Below, in pieces: positions 1 to 8,255 of a stretch of DNA of 64,000 nt. Numbering within the stretch: the first letter of the stretch is position 1; the number at the start of each line of letters is the position of its first letter. This DNA is from Bacillota bacterium (lineage in GTDB: Bacteria > Bacillota > Negativicutes > Sporomusales > Sporomusaceae), in contig JAEWGR010000129.1 in assembly GCA_023388195.1 (NCBI GenBank), positions 33,659-97,658 on the forward strand, in the 5' to 3' direction. The notes beneath the pieces were generated by a model. That model did no database searches. It was not told the origin of the DNA and saw only the letters and a program-made list of their open reading frames with translations. Position numbers and translations under genes: made by a program.

Positions 1-1
1 C

Positions 2-82
2 GATTTAGCCGCCCTGGGGCATGGCGGGTTGTGTTTGGCCTGCAATGAATGCGTGTACCCCCATTGTCCTTTTGGTAAATAA
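2..82 (+). CDS. C-terminal end of a Cys-rich protein (partial)
   Basis: An open frame runs in from the left edge and stops at TAA 80-82. The visible 26 residues end in a cysteine-rich tail: Cys residues lie in an LCLACNEC stretch followed by a YPHCPFGK terminus. Four closely spaced cysteines suggest metal or Fe-S binding. I recognise this type of tail from anaerobe proteins but cannot name the family from so little sequence. A stem-loop follows 9 bases after the stop, consistent with the end of a transcription unit. Confidence 0.55.
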   Translation, partial: DLAALGHGGLCLACNECVYPHCPFGK

Positions 83-91
83 AAGTAAAAT

Positions 92-121
92 AAGGGGCTT
101 GCCTCAATAAGCATGCCCCTT
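92..121 (+). terminator. Stem-loop after the partial gene
   Basis: A perfect 7-bp stem (AAGGGGC 92-98 with GCCCCTT 115-121) starts 9 bases after the stop codon of the partial gene. No good T tract follows, so termination is likely but weak. Confidence 0.4.
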
Positions 122-153
122 GGCAAAGAACTCAATCAAGCAAGGAATGTAGT

Positions 154-187
154 CAGCCTCAGTTCGCTCGCCAGCGACCTGAGGCTG
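154..187 (+). terminator. Nested stem-loop upstream of the LtaS-like gene
   Basis: CAGCCTCAG (154-162) pairs with CTGAGGCTG (179-187), and an inner TCGCT/AGCGA stem lies inside the loop, giving an almost continuous 14-bp hairpin followed by TTTCC. It may be a second terminator for the preceding gene or a leader structure. The rest of 83-345 is AT-rich promoter-like sequence. Confidence 0.4.
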
Positions 188-345
188 TTTCCATTCACAG
201 CTAGCTTGGTCTCCTCACTTCTGTTTTGCTGAATTAAGCAGGATTTTAGCAAAAAAGGTAGAAAACTATCGAAGTTCTGAATATATATGAATTCTGATCC
301 GTTTTTTTTATTCTAGCATTTGTTGCAGGCAGGAGAGAGTGGTTA

Positions 346-2328
346 ATGTTTAAGCTGGCTAGCTGGGAAGAGTTCTGCAGTGAGCTGCAGCAGGATTTAA
401 AGTTGTTTATTTTTATACTGGGAGTTTTTTGTTTGTTCCGGGTAGGCTTTATTGCCGTGATGCATTCATTTTTAAGTGAGAGTGTCACTGTGCGTGATAT
501 TGCCGCCGCTCTGTATTACGGCTTTAGGATCAGCCTCAAGAGTGCCGGTCTGATGGTGTTGCTGCCGCTTGTCTTTTGTACCGGCCTCAGGCTGATTGTT
601 CGCTGGCGGAAGCTGGGGAAAATCCGTCTGTATCTGGGGCTTGCATATGTTACGATGCTCAGCTTTTTGTTTCAGGCCCGTATTCCCTATTACCAGGAAT
701 TCCGTATGGCCTTTAACCAACTGTTGTTTAACACGTTTAATGACGATGTCACCGCGATCGTCCACACGGTAATCGAGCAATACAATTTGCCTGTCCGGAT
801 TTTGCTGGCTGTTATTACGGCAATTGTCCTGGGCAATTTACTCAGACGCTGGCTGGCCGCGAAAACCTATGCCTTTCCGCGGTTTGACAAGTGGTATCAG
901 AATATTGTGCTGCGGGCGGCACTGCTTATTGTGATTTATCAGCTGGCGATTTTTGTCCGGTTTGGCGGCACGATGACATATGCTTACAATATTGACTGGG
1001 AGAATTCGGGGATTACGAAAGACCAGTTGCTCAATGAAGCGATTCTCGATGATGTGCAGGCCCTATACCGAGCCTATACCCTGCATGAACGGGTCAGTTC
1101 CTCTACCGGTCTGGACATGGAACCGGGGCGGCTGGCCGATTATGGCGGTTATCTGGCTGAACGTCCTGTACAATCAACCGACCTGGCCGATTTTCTCCGT
1201 AAAAAGGTCGTGGCCGGGAATAATAACCCGCCCCGGCAGGTGTTCCTGATTATTGGCGAAAGCTACGCCAACTGGCCGCTGCTGCCCCAATACAGTAATC
1301 TCAATATCGCCAACGGCCTGAAAAATATTATTGCGCAGGATGAAGCTGCGTATGTTAATGCCTTTTTGCCTAACGGTATGAGTACAATCTCCGGCGTAAT
1401 GGGGGTTATAACCGGCTTGGCCGAGGCGAATCTGTACCTGAATTATCTCCCCGAATCCTACCGGGAACCGTATGAAACGGCGCTGGCACCGCAAATGAAG
1501 CGGCTGGGATATGCAACCGATTTTTGGTATGCAGGGCCGGCCTCTTGGGAAAAAGTCAGGGATTTTACTCTGGCCCAGGGCTTTGACTCGTTCCACGGAA
1601 TGGGGGATTTTGCGAGTAATGCCGGTAATGTCTGGGGTTGCGACGATTATTTCCTGTACCAGGCGGTGCTTGGCCAGGTACGTACTGATCAACCGGGCTT
1701 GCATGTTATCCTTACTGTATCCAACCATTCCCCCTATACGGTTGACCTGGCCCGGGAAGGGTTTGACCCTGCTATTGTGGCAGCCGGCCTGCCGGCAAGC
1801 CTGAAAAATGACCAGGAACTGATCAAGAAGCTGGGGCATTTCTGGTATGCCGATAAAATGCTGGCCCGGTTTGTAAAAGAGGCCCGTGAACAATATCCTG
1901 ACAGTTTGTTCGTTATTGTCGGTGACCATGCCGACAGGGTTAATATTGACACAAACCCCTCGCTGTATGAGCGGTATGGCATTCCCTTTGTCGTCTACGG
2001 CAAAGGCATTACGAAAGAATCCCTGCCCGAGCAGGCGGCCGGCAGCCATATTAATGTTACGCCCACCCTCCTGGAACTTGTCGCCCCGGCTGGATTTGAG
2101 TATTACTCGGTGGGCCACAGCCTTACCAAAGGCAATCAATTTGGCATAAACTACGGTTTCTGGATAACTCCCGGTTATATCGGCAAGACCGACAGCGACA
2201 ATGCCGAAGCCCATATGCTGAAGCTTGGTTTTGAGCCTCCTGACCAGGAAACAATCCGCCAGGAGGTTGATTCAGCCCGGGCGATTTCCTGGTGGCGTAT
2301 AAAATATGGCAAGCAATTAAAACTGTGA
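346..2328 (+). CDS. LtaS-like sulfatase-fold phosphoglycerol/phosphoethanolamine transferase
   Basis: This is a 660-residue membrane enzyme of the alkaline phosphatase/sulfatase superfamily, laid out like lipoteichoic acid synthase. About five membrane segments lie in residues 20-210, followed by an extracytoplasmic catalytic domain. Visible motifs are the metal-binding GES at 304-306, a likely nucleophile threonine in GMST (about 347), an SNHSPYTV segment and the C-terminal VIVGDHADR metal site. The family transfers phosphoglycerol or phosphoethanolamine from lipids to an acceptor outside the membrane. In a diderm Negativicute true lipoteichoic acid is unlikely, so the acceptor may be a periplasmic glycan, a lipid or LPS. 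The ATG at 346 has an AGGAGAGAG site about 7 bases upstream. It appears monocistronic and ends in a strong terminator. Confidence 0.85.
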   Translation: MFKLASWEEFCSELQQDLKLFIFILGVFCLFRVGFIAVMHSFLSESVTVRDIAAALYYGFRISLKSAGLMVLLPLVFCTGLRLIVRWRKLGKIRLYLGLAYVTMLSFLFQARIPYYQEFRMAFNQLLFNTFNDDVTAIVHTVIEQYNLPVRILLAVITAIVLGNLLRRWLAAKTYAFPRFDKWYQNIVLRAALLIVIYQLAIFVRFGGTMTYAYNIDWENSGITKDQLLNEAILDDVQALYRAYTLHERVSSSTGLDMEPGRLADYGGYLAERPVQSTDLADFLRKKVVAGNNNPPRQVFLIIGESYANWPLLPQYSNLNIANGLKNIIAQDEAAYVNAFLPNGMSTISGVMGVITGLAEANLYLNYLPESYREPYETALAPQMKRLGYATDFWYAGPASWEKVRDFTLAQGFDSFHGMGDFASNAGNVWGCDDYFLYQAVLGQVRTDQPGLHVILTVSNHSPYTVDLAREGFDPAIVAAGLPASLKNDQELIKKLGHFWYADKMLARFVKEAREQYPDSLFVIVGDHADRVNIDTNPSLYERYGIPFVVYGKGITKESLPEQAAGSHINVTPTLLELVAPAGFEYYSVGHSLTKGNQFGINYGFWITPGYIGKTDSDNAEAHMLKLGFEPPDQETIRQEVDSARAISWWRIKYGKQLKL

Positions 2329-2334
2329 CCAAAT

Positions 2335-2365
2335 AATAAATGAGCGCCGCCGGCGCTCATTTATT
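2335..2365. terminator. Bidirectional terminator
   Basis: A perfect 15-bp palindrome (2335-2349 with 2351-2365) is GC-rich at the core and A/T at both ends, so it can stop transcripts from the LtaS-like gene (+) and from the small exported-protein gene (-). Confidence 0.85.
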
Positions 2366-2370
2366 TTAGT

Positions 2371-2775
2371 CTAATTGAATTTGCCGCCAAAGGAAAAGTA
2401 ATACTTATCCTCAACATCAACATCCTTTTCATAAACACGCCGGTAGAAAGTCGTAATATGGCGCTGCGTGATATATTCCAGGCCCACATTGGCCTGCGAT
2501 ACATAGGCGTCATAACGGTTGCCGGTAATGGTGACATCAGAAAAAGCCAGTAAGCGAGGTGTGACCGGGTAGTTAAACTTGCGGCAGTAGCTGACTGTAA
2601 AGTCAGAATAATCATCGACGAAACTGAGGTGCAGTTTGGAGTAATTCGTATTGACCTCAGTATCCAGCGCATATTGAACATAGGTATTTACAATGCCTGT
2701 TGCGCTTGTCTCGGCTCCGGCAGTGGACAAGGGCAGTACAGTCAGGGTGATAAATGCGGCGACAACCAGAAACAT
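2371..2775 (-). CDS. Small exported protein of unknown function
   Basis: A 134-residue protein begins with a hydrophobic signal sequence (about residues 1-20, cleavage near AGA/AE). The mature part is rich in Tyr, Thr, Asn and Val with alternating patterns (for example around DVEDKYYFSFGGKFN at the end), which could fit a beta-rich periplasmic or outer-membrane protein. No family was recognised. A GGAGG site sits upstream of the ATG on the minus strand, and a short hairpin (AAGGCG/CGCCTT) overlaps the leader just before that site. It converges on the LtaS-like gene through a shared terminator and is divergent from the cyclophilin gene. Confidence 0.6.
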   Translation of the reverse strand: MFLVVAAFITLTVLPLSTAGAETSATGIVNTYVQYALDTEVNTNYSKLHLSFVDDYSDFTVSYCRKFNYPVTPRLLAFSDVTITGNRYDAYVSQANVGLEYITQRHITTFYRRVYEKDVDVEDKYYFSFGGKFN

Positions 2776-2990
2776 GATATACCGACCTCCGAAGGCGTTA
2801 TGTCGCCTTCTATTCGTCTTTCAGGCCGGGATATCCTGCACTAAGCAGTAAAATTGCAATAAGCAGCAGCGGGGCTGGCTCCGGCCCGGATGTTTGACTA
2901 GGGGCAGGAGCGGTAAAACGCTTATTGGAAACTATCGGCTTGTTGTGATATACTAATATTTGGATAAAACAACAGAAAGAGAGTGAGTAT

Positions 2991-3605
2991 ATGAAAAAAT
3001 ATCTGGTAGCCTTTGCGGTGATGGTCATGTGTCTGTTTTTACTGACTGCCGGGTGCGCCGGCAGCAATGGCGCTGCGCCTAATCAGACGGGGACAAGTCC
3101 CAAACCGGTACCGCCGGCAACCGAAACGGCCAGTGTCAAAAACAGTGTGGCCCTCTTTGAAACATCAAAAGGTAGTTTCCGCATCGAACTGTTTGAAGAT
3201 AAAGCGCCGCTTACAACTAAAAACTTTATTACTCTTGTCAATAAAGGTTATTACAACGGGCTGATTTTCCACCGGGTTATTGAGAACTTTATGATCCAGG
3301 GCGGCGATCCAAAAGGCAATGGCACCGGCGGGCCCGGCTACACCATCCCTGATGAATTTCACCGTGACCTCAAACATAATGAGGGGGTTATTTCCATGGC
3401 CAATGCCGGTCCAAATACCGGCGGATCCCAGTTTTTTATCACCCTGAAAGCTACGCCGTGGCTTGATAACAAGCATGCCGTGTTTGGCAAGGTTGTAGAA
3501 GGGATGGATGTCGTCCAGGCAATCGGCAAAGTCAAAACCGGTGCTCAGGATAAGCCGGTGGAGGATGTTGTCATCAAAAAGATTACCATCGAGCCAGGCA
3601 AATAA
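2991..3605 (+). CDS. Cyclophilin-type peptidyl-prolyl isomerase, lipoprotein
   Basis: A 204-residue protein with a lipoprotein signal (lipobox LTAGC near residue 23), a short Pro/Thr-rich linker, and a cyclophilin domain from about residue 47. Recognisable cyclophilin segments are FHRVIENFMIQGGDPKGNG, GGPGYTIPDEF and GGSQFFITL, with catalytic Arg in FHRV and Phe/Gln in FMIQGGD. The family catalyses cis-trans isomerisation of prolyl bonds, and the lipid anchor places it outside the inner membrane, where it would help fold exported proteins. The start has an AAAGAGAG site. The following gene begins 74 bases after the stop. Confidence 0.95.
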   Translation: MKKYLVAFAVMVMCLFLLTAGCAGSNGAAPNQTGTSPKPVPPATETASVKNSVALFETSKGSFRIELFEDKAPLTTKNFITLVNKGYYNGLIFHRVIENFMIQGGDPKGNGTGGPGYTIPDEFHRDLKHNEGVISMANAGPNTGGSQFFITLKATPWLDNKHAVFGKVVEGMDVVQAIGKVKTGAQDKPVEDVVIKKITIEPGK

Positions 3606-3679
3606 AATAGTACCGTGAGCCCGCTGGCAGGGGCTAAATTATTACAGGCCATTTTGTGTGGCCGGGAGAGGGGAAACTG

Positions 3680-4456
3680 ATGGAACTGACAACAATTGAA
3701 CAGGCTATAGCCGGATTTGTCCGCAGTACGGCGCTGAATGCGGCTGCCGAAATCGGGCTGGAGAGAATCTTTGACCAGCCGCTTGTTGGTGCAGCCAGTG
3801 CTGCCGATAGTTTATTTGAGAATTTCAAGGCCCCAGACATTGTCGGCCCCAATCATTTACTGCCCCGGGACTGGCTGACCGGCGCCGAGTCGGTTATAAC
3901 CTATTTTCTCCCGTTTACCCAGGCTGTACGGGTGGCTAACAGGCACGGGGATCAGCCTGCCGTCGAATGGCTGTATGCCCGGATTGAAGGGGAGCTTGTC
4001 AATAATGCCGTACGCCGGTTTTTGGTGGAATGGTTTACAAAGGCCGGTTATCAGGCGGTGGCACCGGGGCTTGATACCCGGTTTGCAGTAGTCAGCCGCA
4101 AGAGCAACTGGTCGGAGCGGCATGTTGCTTTTGTCGCCGGGCTGGGCACGTTTAGCCTGAACCGGTCTTTTATTACCCGGGCCGGTGCCGCCGGCAGGCT
4201 GGGCAGTGTTATCGTTACCGCTCCTGTTCAGCCTACACCCCGCAGCTATCAAAGTCATGATGAATACTGCAGCAAATGCGGCGCCTGTATCCGGCGCTGC
4301 CCGCCGCAGGCCATTGATGACACCGGCAAAGATAATGATCTATGTGCAGCGTTTCTTGATCGTACCGCCGAACGGTACAAACCGCGTTACGGCTGTGGCA
4401 AATGTCAGACCGCCGTGCCGTGTGAAGCATTCGCACCTGTCGGGCGGGCCAATTGA
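3680..4456 (+). CDS. 4Fe-4S protein related to epoxyqueuosine reductase (QueG-like)
   Basis: A 258-residue protein. The C-terminal third carries one classical ferredoxin motif (CSKCGACIRRCP) and a second Cys group (CGKCQTAVPCE) like the double-cluster module of QueG. The middle (RHVAFVAGLGTFSLNRSFIT) matches the conserved region of QueG-type proteins that precedes the clusters. It lacks the full N-terminal B12 domain arrangement and HEAT tail of genuine QueG, so it is better called a QueG-like or reductive-dehalogenase-like Fe-S protein than the queuosine enzyme. I chose ATG 3680 because GGGAGAGGGG lies just upstream; an in-frame upstream ATG at 3656 has no such site. Confidence 0.75.
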   Translation: MELTTIEQAIAGFVRSTALNAAAEIGLERIFDQPLVGAASAADSLFENFKAPDIVGPNHLLPRDWLTGAESVITYFLPFTQAVRVANRHGDQPAVEWLYARIEGELVNNAVRRFLVEWFTKAGYQAVAPGLDTRFAVVSRKSNWSERHVAFVAGLGTFSLNRSFITRAGAAGRLGSVIVTAPVQPTPRSYQSHDEYCSKCGACIRRCPPQAIDDTGKDNDLCAAFLDRTAERYKPRYGCGKCQTAVPCEAFAPVGRAN

Positions 4457-4471
4457 AAAGTGGCGTACAAA

Positions 4472-4502
4472 AACCTCTTACGGTTAGCGTAAGAGGTTTT
4501 TT
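4472..4502 (+). terminator. Intrinsic terminator
   Basis: An 11-bp perfect stem (AACCTCTTACG 4472-4482 with CGTAAGAGGTT 4488-4498) is followed by a T run. It ends the QueG-like gene and sits between it and the convergent pgl-opcA-zwf operon. Confidence 0.9.
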
Positions 4503-4530
4503 GCATGATCAGAAAGTATATCGGTTTCTA

Positions 4531-4636
4531 ATCATAAGTAAGAACGCCTATACTCTAAAGGATACAGGCGGCTTCTGCAGGCGTCCTGAGGGACTTGGCA
4601 CAAGCCAAGTCTTTCTTAACTTCATCGGCGTTCTAT
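4531..4636 (+). repeat. Fold-back intergenic repeat, copy A
   Basis: One of five related intergenic elements (others near 14938, 41292, 58615 and 58826). The core here is AGGCGGCTTCTGCAGGCGTC, then GGGACTTGGCACAAGCCAAG. It contains an inner GACTTGGC/GCCAAGTC stem and is closed by outer arms AGAACGCC and GGCGTTCT. The right end touches the pgl stop codon. Confidence 0.6.
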
Positions 4637-5388
4637 AAAAAATATTTGGCAGCCTGCTTATCGGCCAGCACCAGCAATTCACCGGCCGGCCGGACAAGGC
4701 TGGCAGGCATGATTCCGGTTTGGCTCTGGCCGGTGACAAGGTCATATAATACGGCGGCCTTACTTTCGCCTGTTACTAAGAACAGGACCCGGGCGGCAGC
4801 GTTAAGTACCGGCAGGGTCAGGGTCAGACGGTAGCCGGCCTGCGGGCCGGCATAGCTGGCTGTAACCAGAGTGCGATTTTCGGCAACGGCAGATGAGCCG
4901 GGAAACAGGGAAGCGGTATGGCCATCGTGGCCAAGCCCCAGCAGAATCAGATCAAAAGCAGGTATGCCGCTGGTGCCGAGGCCAAAAAACCGGGCCAGCT
5001 GTTGTTCATAGGCGGCCGCGGCGGCTGCGGGCGGTTCATTGCCTGTAACCATGGGAAAAATGTTGCGCCCGGGCACTGGTATTTTACTGAGCAGGGTGTC
5101 GTGGGCCAGGCGGTAGTTGCTGTCGGCATGATCCGGGGGGACACAACGTTCATCACCCCAGAAAATAAATACATTTTCCCAGTCAATAAGCAGCCCGTGT
5201 TTGTCGTCTGCCAGCAAGGCATATAAGCCGCGCGGGGTCGAACCACCGGCCAGGGCGGTTGTAAAACGCCCCCTGGCCGCAATGGCCTGGGCGGCCACCC
5301 CGGCAAACAGGGCGGCGGCTTTTTGCCAGACGGCCTGCGGGGTGTCAGATATTAAGAACTGGTGTTCCGGCCATCCTCGAATCTCCAC
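4633..5388 (-). CDS. pgl: 6-phosphogluconolactonase
   Basis: A 251-residue protein of the DevB/Pgl family, which hydrolyses 6-phosphogluconolactone to 6-phosphogluconate, step two of the oxidative pentose phosphate pathway. Typical segments are ALAGGSTPRGLYALLAD near residue 46, WGDERCVPPDHADSNYR near 76, and LLGLGHDGHTASLFPG near 145. The length is normal for the family. It is the last gene of a zwf-opcA-pgl operon on the minus strand, and its start lies 37 bases inside the end of opcA. No in-frame Met closer to the opcA stop would preserve the N-terminal strand, so translational coupling is likely. Confidence 0.93.
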   Translation of the reverse strand: MEIRGWPEHQFLISDTPQAVWQKAAALFAGVAAQAIAARGRFTTALAGGSTPRGLYALLADDKHGLLIDWENVFIFWGDERCVPPDHADSNYRLAHDTLLSKIPVPGRNIFPMVTGNEPPAAAAAAYEQQLARFFGLGTSGIPAFDLILLGLGHDGHTASLFPGSSAVAENRTLVTASYAGPQAGYRLTLTLPVLNAAARVLFLVTGESKAAVLYDLVTGQSQTGIMPASLVRPAGELLVLADKQAAKYFL

Positions 5389-6536
5389 AGGTTTAGATTC
5401 CCTCCCAGATATTCCAGTGTTTGCTGATAGATGTGATCCCCCAGGCCGGGGCGCATTGCCTCGGTGATCAGGTCGGTTTCATTGCCTGTTTCCAGACAGG
5501 TTATTTTCTCCGGCGGCGAGTTTGCCGGGAGTGTAATCAGGGTCCGGAGATGCCGGTTATCCTGGCAGAGGGTGATACTGAACCGGGCAGGCCGGTTACC
5601 GCCGGCCGTTAGGCAAATCTGCTTGATGCCGGCATCAAGGTGGCTGACAGCCGGAAACATCCGGAAATGACACATGATAGAATGGCCGCTGCTGCTTGCC
5701 ATAGCCACGCGGTACACAGCCGCCGGCTGTTCTTCGGTAATACCTGAACGCAGGCTCCAGCCCAGACGGCTGGCCAGCCAACTGAATAATAACAGTACCT
5801 GACTGTTATTGAGCAAATGATGACGGGATAGTTGATGGCTGTAGACAATCTCCAGATGTTCGGCAGCAGCCAGAAAAGGCTGGTAAGCCGCCAGGTCATA
5901 CAGGCTGGCCAGCGCTATCCGCCACGGGGTCAGCCGGGACCAGTTAATATCCCGGACCCCTTGTGGCTGCCGGGTTTGCAGCAATTCTAAAATCTTTGTA
6001 AAACCGCTGTGCGGGTTTTTAATTGTTATGGAATCCAAAATCACCTGACTGGCCAGGGACGAAAACTCCTGAAACAGGGGTTCCCCCGGCTGGAAGGGAT
6101 AACGCCACCAGAGAATGACAGGCAGGTCAGAGGGCAGCAGCATTTTGGCCAATTGCGACAGGCTGCTGCTGTTCTCCGGGCTACGGGGGATAACAATATG
6201 TTCATAACAGGTCTCGTCAGAACAGGCCAGGGTTAAGGCACACTGGTAACCGTCTGCTTCCCGGCTGCTGATCTGATCCGGTCGTAAGACAACAGTAACA
6301 AACCGGCCGGGATGGTGTCTGGACAGGGACCCAATGGCCTGGGTGACAGCCGCCGCCCCCTGGCTGTCGGCAACAACGGCAATTAAACTGGCGGCATTTT
6401 TTTTTACTAAAGGAATCCCGGTGTTCCTGGCCTGGGCCAGATTAGTCCATAGTCGCCGCAGTTCCTGTTCAATCCGGGCCGGTTCCGGGTCTGCTGTAGT
6501 ATAAACAGGGGTGTGCATTTTGTTCGCCTCCTGCAT
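5352..6536 (-). CDS. opcA: OpcA-like glucose-6-phosphate dehydrogenase assembly protein
   Basis: A 394-residue protein resembling OpcA, a partner that promotes assembly and redox control of glucose-6-phosphate dehydrogenase in cyanobacteria and actinobacteria. Supporting features are the segment SDLPVILWWRYPFQPGEPLF near the centre, an N-terminal half with a TNLAQARNTG-type region, and the position directly between zwf and pgl. No enzymatic motif is visible. It begins 6 bases after the end of zwf and overlaps pgl, so the three genes form one transcription unit. The ATG has GGAGGCG upstream on the minus strand. Confidence 0.85.
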   Translation of the reverse strand: MQEANKMHTPVYTTADPEPARIEQELRRLWTNLAQARNTGIPLVKKNAASLIAVVADSQGAAAVTQAIGSLSRHHPGRFVTVVLRPDQISSREADGYQCALTLACSDETCYEHIVIPRSPENSSSLSQLAKMLLPSDLPVILWWRYPFQPGEPLFQEFSSLASQVILDSITIKNPHSGFTKILELLQTRQPQGVRDINWSRLTPWRIALASLYDLAAYQPFLAAAEHLEIVYSHQLSRHHLLNNSQVLLLFSWLASRLGWSLRSGITEEQPAAVYRVAMASSSGHSIMCHFRMFPAVSHLDAGIKQICLTAGGNRPARFSITLCQDNRHLRTLITLPANSPPEKITCLETGNETDLITEAMRPGLGDHIYQQTLEYLGGNLNLWRFEDGRNTSS

Positions 6537-6542
6537 CAGTAG

Positions 6543-8078
6543 TTACGGTTGACGCCAGTGCCGCCGGTCATGGGCAAGCAGCTGATCTGCCGCGTCCGGT
6601 CCCCAACTGCCGGGCTCATACTGGGGCAGGGCCGGCGGGGACTGCTGCCAGGCTTCGAGGACCGGTGTCAGCAGCTCCCAGGTTTTTTCCACCATATCGC
6701 CACGGGCGTAGAGGGAGGCATCGCCCAGCATAGCATCCAAAAGCAGGCGGGCATAAGCTTCCGGCGATTTTTGCGCAAAGGTTTCGGCATAGCGGAAGGC
6801 CATGTTGACAGGCCTGATAGTGAGGGCCTGGCCGGGAATTTTGCCGTTGAAGCTGAGGGCGATGCCTTCATCGGGCTGAATTTGCAGTACCAGGGTATTG
6901 GCGCCAACCGCACCGCCGTCTGTTGCGGCAAAGAGGCGGTGTGGAGCTGTTTTGAACTGAATGGCAATTTCAGTTACCTGCTTACGCAGGCGTTTGCCTG
7001 AACGCAAGTAAAAAGGTACGTTAGCCCAGCGCCAATTGTCTATGAACAGTTTGAGGGCGGCATAAGTCTCTGTAGTGGAACCGGGGTTGATGTTTTTTTC
7101 CTGCAGATACCCCTTGTGCTGGGCGGCGCCAGGGCCACCGGGGCCGTACTGGCCGCGGACCGCACAGCCGTCGACCTCAGCGGGGAGAATGGGCCGTATG
7201 GCCTGCAGCACTTTGATCTTTTCATCCCGTATAGCGTCGGTGTCAAGCGATACCGGCGGCTCCATGGCGACTAACGCCAGCAGCTGCATGACATGGTTTT
7301 GAATCATATCCCGGAAAGCACCGGACTGCTCATAATATTCGCCGCGGCTTTCCACACCGATACTTTCGGCGGCCGTGATCTGTACATGGTCAATATAGTG
7401 CCGGTTCCACAACGGCTCGAAAATACCGTTGGCAAACCGGAATACCATGATGTTCTGCACCGTCTCCTTACCCAGGTAGTGATCAATACGGTATACCTGA
7501 TCCTCGGTAAAAACCTGGAGAACCTCGCGGTTGAGCTGCCTGGCGCTGGCAAGATCCAGACCAAAGGGTTTTTCAATGACAATTCTTGTCCAGCCGCCGG
7601 TGGGGGCTGTAGCCAGGCCAACCTCATGCAAGCGCCGGATAACAGGGATAAACATGCCGGGCGGGGTGGCAATGAAGAACAGACGGTTGCCCTGTGTCCC
7701 GCGCCTGTGATCAATTTCAGCCAGCAGCCTGGCCAATTGCTCATAACTGGGTGGTGTCTCCGTGTCTGTTGTATTATAGAAAAGGCCATCAGCAAAGTTT
7801 TGCCACAGAATATCCTGTACCGGTCCGGCATCGGTATACCGGCTGATGGCCTCCCGCATGGTTTGCCGGAATTCAGCATGACTCAGTGGGGTCCGGGCGG
7901 CCCCCACTACCGAAAACCCGGCGGCCAGCAGGTTTTTGGCGGCCAGACTGTAGAGGGCCGGTATCAGCTTGCGTTTCGTCAAATCGCCGGAGGCGCCGAA
8001 GATTACAATTGTGCAGGGCTCGGCTGAACGTCTGCGTCCCAGCCCTTCGTTAAGCGGGTTATAAAAGCCAGATTCCAT
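6543..8078 (-). CDS. zwf: Glucose-6-phosphate 1-dehydrogenase
   Basis: A 511-residue protein that oxidises glucose-6-phosphate to 6-phosphogluconolactone with NAD(P)+, the entry step of the oxidative pentose phosphate pathway. The N-terminal coenzyme site reads IFGASGDLTKRKLIPALYSL, and the substrate/catalytic signature RIDHYLGKETVQNIMVFRF is intact, including the catalytic His and Lys. Length and ending are normal for the family. It leads the minus-strand operon zwf-opcA-pgl and is divergent from gnd; the 177-base gap between them must hold both promoters. Confidence 0.97.
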   Translation of the reverse strand: MESGFYNPLNEGLGRRRSAEPCTIVIFGASGDLTKRKLIPALYSLAAKNLLAAGFSVVGAARTPLSHAEFRQTMREAISRYTDAGPVQDILWQNFADGLFYNTTDTETPPSYEQLARLLAEIDHRRGTQGNRLFFIATPPGMFIPVIRRLHEVGLATAPTGGWTRIVIEKPFGLDLASARQLNREVLQVFTEDQVYRIDHYLGKETVQNIMVFRFANGIFEPLWNRHYIDHVQITAAESIGVESRGEYYEQSGAFRDMIQNHVMQLLALVAMEPPVSLDTDAIRDEKIKVLQAIRPILPAEVDGCAVRGQYGPGGPGAAQHKGYLQEKNINPGSTTETYAALKLFIDNWRWANVPFYLRSGKRLRKQVTEIAIQFKTAPHRLFAATDGGAVGANTLVLQIQPDEGIALSFNGKIPGQALTIRPVNMAFRYAETFAQKSPEAYARLLLDAMLGDASLYARGDMVEKTWELLTPVLEAWQQSPPALPQYEPGSWGPDAADQLLAHDRRHWRQP

Positions 8079-8255
8079 CTATTTCAACCTTTCCGCCTAA
8101 GTAGAATTTTACAGCTGCAAGCGGCTTGTCAGCATGTTGTGCCGCCGTCTGCCGCCTTCTTTGACCTTTGTGGATAGTATGGCCGGATTGACAGCGGCTA
8201 AAACCGCAGGAACCACACATAATATATATATATTCTAAAGACAGCAGGAGGAAAT

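Noticed and set aside
1174..2214. Long antisense frame (346 codons) inside the LtaS-like gene, and another of 299 codons at 27511-28410 inside pflB.
   Set aside because: Both mirror the codon pattern of a certain gene on the opposite strand, and their products look like no known protein.
2810..3067. Minus-strand frame ending in GPEPAPLLLIAILLLSAG, similar to a PEP-CTERM tail.
   Set aside because: No start codon or ribosome site gives a sensible protein, and it overlaps the start of the cyclophilin gene on the other strand. Chance resemblance is more likely.
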